A DNA stretch of 64,000 nucleotides from Flammulina velutipes. Lineage: Eukaryota; Basidiomycota; Agaricomycetes; Agaricales; Physalacriaceae. Positions 46,222-57,293 of this stretch are shown in pieces. The translations under genes were made by a program, and so were the position numbers. Each line of letters begins with the position of its first letter. The first letter of the stretch is position 1. The stretch is taken from NCBI GenBank assembly GCA_011800155.1, contig CM022374.1:2604001-2668000 (forward strand), given 5' to 3'. Below the pieces are notes generated by a model. The model saw nothing but the letters and a program-made list of their open reading frames with translations. It searched no databases and was not told the DNA's origin.

Positions 46222-46228
46222 TTTTATA
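46222..46228 (-). promoter_or_regulatory. TATA box of isochorismatase-like copy 2
   Basis: Minus-strand TATAAAA, about 65 bases upstream of the ATG at 46161. The 5' leader (cttcactcatcctt near the ATG) matches copy 1. Confidence 0.55.
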
Positions 46229-47640
46229 CCTGCGGGTGCTAGTTACACGATCCCCGCGCGCACCCCGGTGCATATCATAACGATAATCGTAATGCTTATT
46301 TCCAGGGTTCGGGATCACCGTCCCTCGCCATTCCAATGAGGTAGGTCCTTGTGGATCTTCTGATTTCTTTGCAAGAGGCGCGGAAGAGGCGGATTTGTCG
46401 TCTTGGACGGGGAGTGGCGGCATGCGTTAGAAACATGCTGACCACGCGTTGCTTGTTTGACCAAGTTGGCGAGGATGGGCCAAGTAAATGAAAGGCACTT
46501 CAAAGAGGATACATCCGCAGTAAACTCGATAGAGCCGCCTTGTAACGCGTACGAAGAGTTACCGAGAATGCCAGGAGCGCGTGGTGCGCATGTTATCGCG
46601 TTTACTAGGAAGGAATCGCATCGTTCGACTTTCAAAGATAGCTGTCCGAAGAGGTGAGAAATCCCTGTGTAGCCTCAGAGGCGAAAAATCCTCTATAAAG
46701 CCAACGTTAGGCTAGTGAAAGCTTTTAATGTGCTGCTATGAGGTCCAAGAAAGACTCGGAGATAGACGGAGTTTGTATATATTTCCTTCCTTCAAACCGC
46801 CATCATCAATTTCGTCGCCTATTCTCATTGGAATACAACACCGCCCACGACGAGGAGACCATTATGTATTCCTGGCTGTATTGCGGGCACACGAGCAAGA
46901 TGTTTCTGGACGGATAAACCAACGTCTCAACACCCATAATGCGAGCAGTCCAGCAGAAAATCAATTATTGTGCGTAGCCAAGCCATGATCATTAGCGTTT
47001 TCAAAGTACTTACTTTCCTGGCATCCACAGAATTTCTGACAATTGCTGAGCTACCAACCTCGAGGAAGAGCCTCGCAAATCGACCTCACCAGCGAATGGA
47101 TAGCCGACAATCTTGATCTCTATGGTTTCAGGTTTCTCGTTTTTACTGCAATTATTACGCCCAGAGGCTGTCTTGGACCCCGATATCTATACTCTCGAAA
47201 CCAACATCAAACAGGCGCTCACCAAAGAATATTTGGGACGACAATACTTTTACGAGGCGATTTTACCGAATCGTCACGAGCCCACTAGCTCAGTCGCCGC
47301 CAAGGCCTCGGTGGTCGTAAAATTTGTACTCCACCTGCCTGACTCCCTAGCGCACAAGTGTTATCGAAAACCTGGGTAGTCGAAAACTTTCACCGATCAA
47401 CACTCCTCATACTCTATGCTTTCCTTGACGAACAGTACGCTTAGCGCCTTCATCTCATGATTCTGACTCTAAGTATGTCTTAGTTTTCCTCCGGCATCTT
47501 CTCTATAATCGTGGCCAAGATGGCCCATAGATCCGCACTCTGTTCGCAGATGTCGGCGCGATGATAAGCCGTGACGTTTAGTGCCATTGTCCATTTTGAT
47601 TTTGCGCATTCCATTGTACGAATTCGCCGGCGCGCCGACG

Positions 47641-47684
47641 ACAAAGAGGCATCTGATATATAAAGAATGCACGTTAGACGAGAC
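47641..47684 (+). promoter_or_regulatory. Promoter of member C, shared with member D
   Basis: acaaagaggc (47641), TATATAAA (47657-47664) and tagacgagac (47675) occur in this order. The same three elements with nearly the same spacing lie at 57224, 57239 and 57255 upstream of member D. Confidence 0.75.
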
Positions 47685-47742
47685 TACCCACTGTTCTCAA
47701 CTACCACCTTTACAATCCGCATCCTTCTACCACGTCCTTACA

Positions 47743-48649
47743 ATGTCTTCCCCACACCCTCTCCTCGAATACCGCAACCCCTACGTAAACGAGGTCGTCC
47801 GACGAGGAGAAAAGCGCCGCAGGCCAGTGGACAGTGACGAGGATGAAGAGCCTGTGAGGCATGTCCGTCGTTTTGAAACATCTGGTACGTGATTTATTTG
47901 GGCACAAAGTCGCTGAGAAGACTAACGACTACCCGCAGGTCGATCCAGCTCCCCTGGCAGCTCACCGGTCAGATTCTCTGTTCCCCTAAGTCGTCGTCCT
48001 CTCCTCTGTGAGTAGTATATTTTGGCCAACGCCTGCCTTCAACTTACGGTTTTCAGCTCTGGGCCCTTTAGTCATGTTTCGCGGACGTATTAGGAGACGT
48101 CGGTACACGAAGACTACCGCTGATATGGGCAGAAGACGCCACGCGAAGGTAGTCACCTTCAAGGAAAGCAGTGAGTCTGGTAGCTTTTTTCTGTCTCGTT
48201 ATAAGGCTAAATCGTCGACAGTGCCTTTCCCAGACGACGAGTCCTCAGTATCGGACGACGATTCTGATTCTGATGAGGCTTCGGAAGATGATGATGACGA
48301 GGATTGGGAACAGAGCGATGACAGCTTTTTGGCTGCATATCTCGCAAAGACCATCGACGCCTTGAAAGCGGTTGCGGCTACCCCTAAGGCTAAATCGTCG
48401 ACAGTGCCCTTCCCAGACGACGAGTCCTCAATATCGGACGACGATTCTGATTCTGATGAGGCTTCGGATGACGAGGACGGGGAACAGAGCGATGACAGCT
48501 TTTTCTTCGCATATTTCGCGAAGACCATCGACGCCTTGAAAGCAGTTGCGGCTACCCCTTACGATTTCGAAAGCGAGGGCTCAGATTCAGATTGGGTCCC
48601 TTCCCTTCCAAAGGGGCGTCGCAGGAAATTGAACACGGTTCGAGAGTAG
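47743..48649 (+). CDS. Family-M member C: uncharacterised basic/acidic protein
   Basis: Exon 1 starts MSSPHPLLEYRNPYVNEVV, then EKRRRPVDSDEDEEPVRHVRR. Introns near 47886-47938 and 48010-48057 join to FRGRIRRRRYTKTTADMG, a module shared with B and D. An optional 39-base intron-like segment near 48169-48205 keeps the frame if retained. Then come two acidic 61-residue repeats (starting KSSTVPFPDDESS and ending ALKAVAATP) and a basic C-terminus ending NTVRE. No named domain. The acidic repeats alternate with a hydrophobic helix-like segment (AAYLAKTIDALKAV). Likely nuclear, by composition only. Confidence 0.72.
48203..48568 (+). repeat. Two 183-bp tandem repeats in member C
   Basis: Units start at 48203 and 48386, encoding 61 residues each, with the second slightly shorter in its acidic run. 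The unit is a multiple of three, so the frame is kept. Confidence 0.85.
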
Positions 48650-48795
48650 CTCTATGAGCAGTTTTCACTTTTCTCAGTGTTCTTGGTTATATACTTACAT
48701 GTGTGGTTTCCTATCTATCTTTACTTGCGGAATGATGTTCACCTGGTTGTCAACATTGTATTTAATCATTGAAATCCAGCGTAATAGTACTATAA

Positions 48796-49710
48796 CTACC
48801 AGCGTCCATTACTTTTCCGCCTCATCAACGACTTTTCCGCCTCATCAACGACTTTTGGTGGCGCGCTCCATCTGAGGGCTATGTGCAAGGCCCACCCAAT
48901 CTGCCGTATAAACCGAGCCTGCGCTTGGTAAAATCCTGACATGACAGGAATCATCGCATTCCACAATCGAGAAGGTTTATTTGCCATACCCGGTCGGCAG
49001 TAATGCATCATGCAAACATACTCGAACCATGGTGGGTAGAAGCCAGACCACTCCCAGTCAATCAGCCAGAGACGACCATCATCTCCCAAAATGATGTTAT
49101 TTCTGCTAATATCGGAGTGGACGAGGGAGAGCGGTTCGCTATCGTCGAACGGGACAGCATCGGCGGGGCGCAATTTACAAGAGGGTTGGGCAAATGTCAA
49201 CCGAAGCCTCCCGTAGAACCAATCCGTCAAATCAGCGTAGGTCGGAAAAGGTCCCCTGGCGTGGCGCAGTTGCTCCCCGAAGAACCGTCCGATGCACGGT
49301 GCGGGGGCATGAGGACCTGCAGGACCTGGGATTTGGGGTCGATGCGTGCGGATACGCCTGAGCTGTCGAATGTATCCGCGAATAGTCCACACCGCCCAGA
49401 GCTTCTCCCAAAGCCGTAACGTGGGCCATGCACGCTCCAGTGTCCTTCCCGGAATGTAATCCATAGCCAAAACGACGTGGTCACGGGTGTCGTAGAACCC
49501 ACGGACGGCTGGGACGGGTATTGTGGTGAGGTTCCTCACCAATTCCATGGTGATGGGTTCAGAAATAGGTATCCCGAGGGAATTGAGCTTCGCCACCGTG
49601 TCTGGGGAGATTCGACGAACCTCTGGCAAGAACCAAGGATCCATATCATCGGGGGGCTGCGACGCGTTTGGAGAACCGGCGTAATCTTTCATTATGTCGT
49701 TCTCTGTCAT
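48796..49710 (-). CDS. Aminoglycoside phosphotransferase (APH)-like kinase
   Basis: A single exon of 304 residues. It starts MTENDIMKDYAG, then FLPEVRRISPDTVAKL, ITMELVRNLTTIPVPAVRGF, VVLAMDYIPGRTLERAW, and the catalytic region LVHSDISRNNIILGDDGRLW (HxDxxxxN) followed by LIDWEWSGFYPPWFEY (metal-binding Asp). Proteins of this APH/choline-kinase-like class are numerous in mushrooms and their substrates are unknown. The C-terminal tail is altered by a 20-bp tandem repeat (48811-48850) that shifts the frame past the original stop. The gene is convergent with member C. Confidence 0.87.
   Translation of the reverse strand: MTENDIMKDYAGSPNASQPPDDMDPWFLPEVRRISPDTVAKLNSLGIPISEPITMELVRNLTTIPVPAVRGFYDTRDHVVLAMDYIPGRTLERAWPTLRLWEKLWAVWTIRGYIRQLRRIRTHRPQIPGPAGPHAPAPCIGRFFGEQLRHARGPFPTYADLTDWFYGRLRLTFAQPSCKLRPADAVPFDDSEPLSLVHSDISRNNIILGDDGRLWLIDWEWSGFYPPWFEYVCMMHYCRPGMANKPSRLWNAMIPVMSGFYQAQARFIRQIGWALHIALRWSAPPKVVDEAEKSLMRRKSNGRW
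48811..48850. repeat. 20-bp tandem duplication at the APH-like C-terminus
   Basis: acttttccgcctcatcaacg occurs twice in a row. With one copy removed, the kinase would end KVVDEAEK and then stop. With both copies it gains 11 residues. Confidence 0.85.
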
Positions 49711-50156
49711 GTCCCAGCGTTGACAAGGTCTTGTATGAAGCTGGAATGTTAGTTGAACTTTTCTTTAGTATCAAAGCACTCACTAAAGGAAGCTTTGCTT
49801 GCGGAAACAAAAGTTGAGCAACTATTGGTGGTAGGTATCGCGACCATGAAGGTAGCTCCACCCAACACGTTGAGACGAACGCAGCACATAGTTGGTTGAG
49901 TTCAACAGATTCCAAACCATCCATGGTACTTGGTCAACTTGAACCATTGAACGGTCACGGGTCACGTCTACATAATCATGGGCGCGAAATTCGAACATTC
50001 GGTTATCGCTGTCAGTGTTAGTATGGCATCTACGTCCAGAAATCAAGTCATTGCGTGCTTCAAACTCTGAACCAATGCTCATAGGTAAGAATAGGTTGTT
50101 CAATCACATAAAACATACTAAGTATACAATTCAACTTTACATTCTCTGTAGCCGCA
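49711..50156. other. Intergenic region
   Basis: It separates the kinase start from the transketolase stop; both genes are on the minus strand. Short minus-strand frames (49822-50103) have no motif. Confidence 0.5.
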
Positions 50157-52785
50157 TCAATGATGCCTCGCAAACCCCAACAAAAGCTCCTCAAACTGAC
50201 CGAGCCTTGGCAGCACGACCTTCCCTTCGACCGTCTTGCTCTTCACCCACGTCGACACCTTCTCCACAATATTATCGACGCCAAAGCCAAAGATCTCATA
50301 CAGCGTCGCCTGGGGCGCGCTCATCCCAAAGGTATGCATGCTCAAGGAGGCATGTGCATATCGCGCCCATCCGTACGAAGACCACGCCTCGATGGCAACG
50401 ACAAGCGCCTTCCCGTTCCCAAGGACATCATCCCGATATTCGTACGACTGCCGATCAAAGTGTGCTTGACTGGGCATCGACACCACACGGACGCATATCC
50501 CGAGCTGTTTAGATATCCCATGCGCTGCCTCGACGGCGCGGTACACTTCTGTTCCAGTTGATATGAGGATGAGCTGGGGGTCGGCGTCTGATTCTGAAGT
50601 GGAGAGGATTGGGTATGCGCCGAAAGCGACTTTGGAACGATCGGATCCGGCGAGGAGAGGGACTGGTTGGCGGGATAGAGCGAAGAGCGAAGGCGTGTCG
50701 GGAGAATCGAGGGCGAGTTCCCAAGCTCCCACTATGAATTACTCTTCAGTCAAACGCTTTATGGAGTTTGTTGAGAGGCTTACTGCATTCTTCAGCGTCG
50801 GCTGGGCGAATAAAGTTGTAGTTCGGTAGACCGCGATAGAAACTGGCGAGACTGCAAATGCATTGTTAGGCTAAGACTGATTTATAGCAGATAAAAAGAG
50901 ACGTACGCTATAGGTTGATGGGTGGGGCCATCTTCACCAATTCCGATGGAGTCGTGCGTAGCGATTCCAATGGTGCGTAACTTCTGCAATGCGCTCATCC
51001 TTGCCGCAGGCGCAGAATAAAGCCAGAATTGGAAGAAACTGTTCCAATGAGTAAACGCTGCAAAGCAGGACGAATGTGGACATACGTTGAGCAGATTCTA
51101 GAAGATATTTGTCAGTGGACGAGAAAATTATGAGGTTTTAGTGGACTTACGGAATGAACATGCCCTTGTGGTATGCACTCAAGCCATTTGCGATTCCAAT
51201 CATCGCAAACTCCCGTATACCATAGCGAATTTGTCGTCCGGAGTAGTCACCTAGCCCAGTCTCCGGGTGCTGGAACTCGACCTGATTCTCAAAGTTGACA
51301 AAGGTTGACTCTAGGAGATCCGCCGAACCCGCGACGAAGTTCTTGTACTTTGGAACTAGGGCTTCGACTGCGATACCGGAGGATTTCCTTGTGGGTTGTG
51401 GGGCGGTGGGAAGCTTTGACTTGGGCGGCAGTTCGTTGCGCCATTCGGGAGGTAGGTTTCCAGACATCCGCTGTTCAAGCTCGGCTTGTTCTTTGGGATG
51501 TGAAGCAGCGTATTTGGCGTATAGAGCGTTCCATGTAGTTTCGTCTTCTTGGCCACGTTTAGCGACAGGGCGGAAGTACTCTGGATGGTCGATGAGTAAC
51601 TTCACACACTAGAATTTGGCTTCATGTACCATATACTTCCTCGGGAATAAGACATTTCGCTTTGGGGTCTAGTCCGAATACTCCCTTGACGAACTCGACT
51701 TCTTCAACCCCCAAGGCTTGTCCATGAGCCGCACCGGTATTGGCACGATGGCTGCCGTATCCGATGACTGTGCGAATGTGCACGAATGTAGGCTTGTTCT
51801 TTGTCACTTTGGCAGATTCAAAGGCTTTCACGACTGCGTCCAACTAAGGCACGTAAGTGCATATCCGAACAAAAGATTGTGGTAGCTTACGTCGTTTGTA
51901 CCGTCATGGACATCAATGACATGGAACCCGTTTGCAGCCATCTTTGCCGATGTGTCGTCGGTAAAGCAGTTGGCTATGCTGCCGTCCACAGTGACCTGGA
52001 TATGGTTTAGGGATGGCAAAATGCTGGACAACCAACGTACTTGATTATCATCGTAGACGACAATGAGATTATCTAAACGCAGGTGGCCTGCCAGGGAAAG
52101 GGCTTCCTGACCAACGCCTTCCTGCAGACAGCCGTCGCCTGTGAAGCACCACACTTTGTTGCTGATGATATCAAAGTCTGGTTTGTTGTACGTGGCGGCG
52201 AGGTTTTTAGAAGCGATCGCTATCCCCACGGCGTTCGCAATTCCTTGGCCAAGTGGGCCAGTGGTGACCTATCGTGTTCATAAGTTCAAGAATTCTGGTG
52301 TCAGAAAAGAGATAATGCTACTTCGATACCAGGAAATTCTATCTCAGGATGGCCCGCGGCTATTCCAAAGTTGGGGTTGTGATAAGTCTTGAGCTGATCG
52401 AGCGTCCAGGCCTCGTAGCCGGTAAGATGCAGGTGAATATACTGGAAGAGGCATGCATGGCCTGCGCTTAGAACGAAGCGATCGCGGTTAAACCTAAGAC
52501 ATGTGGTGATCAGCGTCGATGGTTCTCAACACGCTGAGAGAGACGTACCATTCTGGATTCTTTGGGTTGTACCGCATCGCGAAGCGCCATAACGCGACGC
52601 CGATTGCAGCGGCACCCATCACGGTGCCAGGATGCCCACCTTTGAACTTGATAGAAGTCAGCACCGAGTCCGCTAGCGTCCACTATACGCACCTCCTGCG
52701 TCAAGTCTGCGCCGAGGCATCGAATAGTGTTAATTACGAGTTTCTCGTTCGTATCATTTATCTGTCGGTTGATAGAGGCAGACAT
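50157..52785 (-). CDS. Transketolase family enzyme (transketolase or dihydroxyacetone synthase)
   Basis: The enzyme moves two-carbon units between sugar phosphates using thiamine diphosphate, or condenses formaldehyde with xylulose 5-phosphate. Exons read in order: [94 protein letters not shown] (cofactor-binding GDG), [36 protein letters not shown], then [54 protein letters not shown] (cofactor Glu), and a C-terminal domain ([15 protein letters not shown] and [14 protein letters not shown]). About 700 residues, normal for the family. The start at 52785 has SAS after Met. Divergent from the dehydrogenase at 53141, with a 355-base intergenic promoter. Confidence 0.9.
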
Positions 52786-53140
52786 GGTGCAGAGCTGGGA
52801 ATCGAAGGTGTGTCGCTATTAAGCGCGTCCAAAGCACCGGCCATGTCGCCCATTTCCCCGAGAAATGGTTCAAGATGAGGAACAAGAAGCAAAGCCCGTT
52901 ATCCCGTGATCCGGGGCCCCTGCCGGTGGCGTACATCACGCCGTAATCTCAAGCTGATTTACTAGGGCCGGATACTGCTAACAACCGACCTTGACTCGCA
53001 AGGCGTCTTGTCTTTTTATTTCCCCGTCGGCCTCATGCTAGCAGGAACTGTCGGGACAGACACCGGACTCTGTTCTCCTTAAATCTTTCCCCGCCGCACT
53101 TTCCATCTTTAACAACTTTATTTCTTCATCTCATCCTGCT
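52786..53140. promoter_or_regulatory. Bidirectional promoter between transketolase and dehydrogenase genes
   Basis: This 355-base divergent region includes GC-rich blocks (ccggggcccctgccgg near 52911) and a pyrimidine-rich tract before the ATG at 53141. Shared regulation of the two metabolic genes is inferred. Confidence 0.55.
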
Positions 53141-54218
53141 ATGTCTCCTGTTGCTACTTCCGATAGACAAGTGTCCTCTGTTCCAGTCGCACAAGCGCCT
53201 ACGCTCGTAGACCCCACTATTTCCCAGCTTTTCTCGCTCAAAGGAAGGACAGCGATTGGTTAGTTAATTGTCCCTTCGGATGCCCATTTTCACCTGCTAA
53301 TTTGTTTCCACAAGTCACTGGCGGAGCGCGCGGCCTCGGAATCACCCTCGCTGCTGCTCTCCTTGAAGCTGGCGCTCATGTATATTGCCTCGATATCTTA
53401 GCCGAGCCCTCACCAAAGGAATGGGCTGGGCTTATCGTCAAGGCTCAGGAATACGACCTTTCCGTCAAATATCGTCAACTCGATATCACCAGTCCTGACC
53501 TCGTCAAGTCGACCTTTGAGTCAATTGCCGCTGAGGCCAAGGAGCCTATTCGTGTTGTCGTCGCCGCCGCAGGGAGTTCGTACTCTCTGCTCTCCATAGC
53601 ATTACTTTCGCTGACGTACTCTCAGTCCAGCACGAATGTCCCGCGATCGAGTACCCCGCCGACATGATGAAGCGAATGATGGACGTCAACGTCGTCGGGA
53701 CGTTCAACACCATCCAAGCCTCCGCGATCCAGATGCTCAAGCACGGCCTCGGAGGCTCCATCATCATGATCGCCTCAATGAGCGGGTCCATTGCCAACCG
53801 CGGCCTCTCTTGTACAGCATAGTAAGTCGAGCCCCTCCCGAAGATGCGTATTTTATGTGAACAACACCCCGCTAGTAACTCTTCCAAAGCCGCCGTGCAG
53901 CAGATGTGCCGCTCTGTCTCCGCGGAATGGGCAGGTCAGGGCATTCGTGTGAATACGATCAGTCCTGGATACATCAAGACTGCGATGACCGAGATGCTTT
54001 TGGCTGCTAAGCCTGAGCTTGAGGCTAGATGGGCAGACGACAATCCTCTGGAGAGAGTATCACTCCCTTGGGAGTACAAGGGTCCGACAGTATTCCTTGC
54101 CTCGGATGCTAGCTCTTTTTGCACTGGAATGGATTTGAGGGTCGAGTGAGTACAGATTCCGTATTACTTTTCCAATACGCTAACATATCTTCAAAGTGGC
54201 GGTCACTGCGCGTGGTAG
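53141..54218 (+). CDS. Short-chain dehydrogenase, probable polyol (mannitol/sorbitol/xylulose-type) dehydrogenase
   Basis: Exons: MSPVATSDRQVSSVPVAQA, LFSLKGRTAIVTGGARGLG (nucleotide motif TGGARGLG), HVYCLDILAEP, VVVAAAGIQHECPAIEYPAD, MMDVNVVGTFNTIQASA, IIMIASMSGSIANRGL (catalytic Ser), AYNSSKAAVQQMCRSVSAEW (YxxxK), IRVNTISPGYIKTAM, and the end LRVDGGHCAW. Introns begin near 53257, 53577, 53821 and 54145. Length and motifs match the cP2 class of fungal polyol dehydrogenases. The exact polyol is not determinable. Divergence from the transketolase gene suggests common regulation in pentose or polyol use. Confidence 0.9.
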
Positions 54219-54424
54219 GGCTTCGCGTCTTGGGCTCAGAGGGAATAGAAATTTATGGACCGCCACAATATGTATACTTTGAATACCAGGCCGTGACTTA
54301 CTTTCAGGCCTAGTTTTATAACGGTGTAGAATTACTACGTAAAAGAAATGTACAAAACAAAGAAGAGAGAAAGTCAACAAACAGAGTCATAAGCTAGTAA
54401 GAAACCAGAATGTCCGGGAACCAT

Positions 54425-55923
54425 TCACATATCGTCGTCGACATCACTGGCATCCTCCGAGACGGAGCAAATTTCTCCCACGAAGAACTTCCCGCTCTCC
54501 ACACATCTTCTCAGTTCAATGTCCATCACCAACCCCTTCGCCACGAGAAACAGCGACTGACGGTCATCAACCCCCACTGGAAGCTCAGAATCAAACCTAA
54601 AGTCCTTCCACGACATCACCATCTGACCTCCAAACACCACCAACAAAGCTAGATTGCCTGATGTCTTCACCAGCCACGCCACCGAGAGAAGGAACAGCAA
54701 GACATGTGCCAGACCGCATTCAGCCCAATGGGCATATCGATGGATGCCCCGAGGCGGAGAAGAAACATAACCGCAGGAGAAGGCGATCAGATTGAGGTAT
54801 TGAGGGAAGAGAAGAATCGCTCCGCCAACAAGAGCGTACCAAGGGACGAACAAGAGGGCGCGGGTAACGAGAAGAGAGATGTCTTGGAGCGTGAGCGAGA
54901 GCATCCGCGGGATAAAGGTATCGTCCAAAAAGAGGCTAGCAGTGTCGTATAACGTGATTTCTTGGAAGTCGGGATCCAAATCGGTCTGAATGTCCGAGGT
55001 GAGAACGGAGTGGATTAGAACAGACAACACGTACTTGGGCGCACTCCTCGTCACTATCATCATCTAAGTGTTGTACGTCCAAATCCTTGACCGCAGTCAT
55101 AGAGAATGTGCGATCGTAAGGAGGACATCGGAGCTACAATGTCGTTCAAGGTTCGTCAAATGGCGTAAAGGCGAGCAACCTACTCGGCGCGTCAACTCGA
55201 AGAGGTTTTGCGTGATAGTAGGCGAGGTCATTGGAAGGCTTTCTTCTAGTTGTTCGGGAACAGGTACGAGAAAGTCGGTGTCAACGTTCGGGGAGAGGGT
55301 CAGAAGAGCATCGTCGAACAGATCTTGGTCGTCTGGAGATTCAAATTTCGGTGAGAATTGAAGAGCAGCTTCCTTGTCTGCAGGCGCGACAGATTCGCAG
55401 TCTACAGAGGACACTGTCGTGGATTGCACGTTGTTGTCGAGAGAAAGCGAAGAAAAGTCACTGGCGTCGGTCGAGCTGGACGTGGATCGCTCTACCAGGA
55501 TATCTTGGACGGTCTCGTTCTGCCTTGAGGTCAGCCAAAGGATCTTTAATGACTGGGAGACGCGCCTTTTGATGATAAACCAATCCTCTAGCAAACTTCT
55601 TGGCCACTCCAACAGCTTTAGACAGCGAGCGCGACCTGTTCTTGTCCTTGTCACCGCCAAAGTCGCGATATTGCGGCCTAGGCGTCCTCTCAAGATGCAG
55701 ATCCAAGTCCAAGTCCAAGTCGAGCTGCGAAAGCAGGCGTTCAGCGATATTCTCGAATGGTGGTGGCTCCTCGTCGACAGGCGTAGTCAAACTAGATCCA
55801 AAGGGCGATTCGTCCGTTGCTTCAGAGTCGGTGCGCTGCATGAGATAGCTGTCCTGCTCGCTGTTCAGCACGACGTCAAGGGAGATACTGGAATATTACC
55901 ATGGGCGAAGTAGTAGTAGCCAT
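54425..55923 (-). CDS. Uncharacterised membrane protein
   Basis: No named family. The start is MATTTSPM, spliced over a 45-base intron to QDSYLMQRTDSEATDESP, a repeat-like SQLDLDLDLDLHLERTP, and a basic segment (SRSLSKAVGVAKKFARGL). The next exons give ETVQDILVERSTSSSTDAS, an acidic stretch, LPMTSPTITQNLFELTRR, then across a 50-base intron PPYDRTFSMTAVKDLDVQHL, and finally two to three hydrophobic segments (LLVTRALLFVPWYALVGGAI, LFPQYLNLIAF, GLAHVLLFLLSVAWLV, LALLVVFGGQMVM). The tail is acidic (EDASDVDDDM). Frames close with the introns assumed; the one near 55528-55590 is the least certain. Function unknown. Confidence 0.7.
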
Positions 55924-56008
55924 GGTGGTAAGAGGGAAAGGTGCATCGGACCGAGTGCCGAGAATGACCTAGCTATGACCACCACGATTGGCATCTTGGA
56001 TTCGTACC

Positions 56009-57080
56009 ATGAACAGCCTATTTCCTGAATGCGAGTCGACAGTCAAGACGGTTCTGCTCTTGGCGTCGTTGCCGACGTTGTCGACGCCCCAATTCCTCGT
56101 TCCAGCCATCCACGCTGCGACGACCGACGCCAAAGACCGTCTTGTTATAGTGCTCTTTTCAAGAGCATTCGCGCAACGAGGGACGCGCTGGGACGACGTG
56201 CAACGACTACTGGCATTCGTGTACGGCCATGCATCCAAACTTGCGCAGGATATGGACAAGGTTCTGCTCGACGTTGACGTCTTGCTGCGCAGTATGGGCC
56301 AGGAGCTGCCCCACATCGGAGACGGTGTCGAGATGGTCTTCCGGATACAAGGAGGTGAGCAGACCAGTATTCTTCTTGTCGTCGTCGTCTGAACAAAAAG
56401 TTAGACTCGCTTGCTGCTGGGCTCCCCATGTCATTGGCCACCGTTCGGCAACGTTACATTGCGAAAAATCACGACATTCCTGAAGATACTGTGTCTGGCG
56501 ACGATCAACCAGAGCTGTACCCCGTCGTTGCGCTTGGAGGGACGTTCGATCACCTTCACTGCGGCCACAAGATTTTACTGAGCATGGCACTCTGGATCAC
56601 TGCGGACAAATTAATCGTTGGAATTACTGGTGGGTTGGCCAAACTCTTCCTTCACTGACTCTAACATTCCCAGACGATGCTCTTCTGAAGAACAAAGTAC
56701 ACAAGGATGTGCTCGAAAATCTTTCCATCCGGAAAACTCGCGTCCTCAACTTCATCTCCCTGTTTATGCCTGGCCTCACGTATGATATCGTTGCTATCAA
56801 CGATGTGTATGGTCCAACAGGCTCAGATCCCAACATCCAAGCATTGGTCGTCAGCGAGGAGACGCTACACGGCGCTCAAGCCAGTAGGGGATTCTTTTTT
56901 TCTCCGGACCTCGCCGTTGACTCTTCTCTAGTCCACGATTATCGCGAAACTCAATACCTCCCACCGCTGAAGACCTTCGTTGTCGATGTCCTCTCCCATA
57001 TGGAGAGCTCAGAGGCCAAGATGAGCAGCACATTTATCCGAGAGTGGATCAAGAACCAAAGAGAGCTTAAGGACAGTTGA
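56009..57080 (+). CDS. Pantetheine-phosphate adenylyltransferase (coenzyme A synthesis, PPAT)
   Basis: It transfers AMP to 4'-phosphopantetheine to give dephospho-CoA. Exon 1 (56009 to about 56354) encodes a fungal N-terminal extension (MNSLFPECESTVKTVLLLAS). After an intron ending at 56405 the PPAT domain follows: LYPVVALGGTFDHLHCGHKI (GxTFDxxHxGH signature), LSMALWITADKLIVGITDD, and across a second intron ALLKNKVHKDVLENLSIRK, ALVVSEETLHGAQASRG (end of the nucleotide-binding region) and IREWIKNQRELKDS. About 325 residues with the extension. Such proteins are single-copy and essential in most fungi. Confidence 0.9.
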
Positions 57081-57223
57081 TAGATCTTCCAGGAATACAA
57101 ACCAAGTTGTACGTGTGCCACCTGTAAATGAAGATTGCGCTTCATCTCCCACCAGCCGAACGTCGGGTGAGACCAGGGCCATTTTGGTTGGGCCACATTG
57201 TATGCCGCAATGTAAACGCGTCG

Positions 57224-57264
57224 ACAAAGAGGCGTTATTATATAAAATTCACGATAGACGAGAC
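57224..57264 (+). promoter_or_regulatory. Promoter of member D, shared with member C
   Basis: acaaagaggc (57224), TATATAAA (57239-57246) and tagacgagac (57255-57264) match the order and spacing at member C. Confidence 0.75.
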
Positions 57265-57293
57265 GACCCTCTCTCTCGCAGCTTCGCTCCCTA

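Larger units (their letters stand above)
46162..47742. other. Intergenic region upstream of family-M member C
   Basis: Minus-strand frames at 46217-46635 and a plus-strand frame at 47113-47379 look partly protein-like but match nothing I know, and no complete gene was assembled. The promoter of member C occupies the right end. Confidence 0.4.

Noticed and set aside
46217..46635. Minus-strand frames next to isochorismatase copy 2
   Set aside because: They overlap its promoter, have no motif, and cannot be joined into one gene with sensible splice sites.
47043..47379. A possible two-exon protein (EAVLDPDIYTLETNIKQ...)
   Set aside because: It reads like coding sequence but has no start, no family and no reliable upstream exon.
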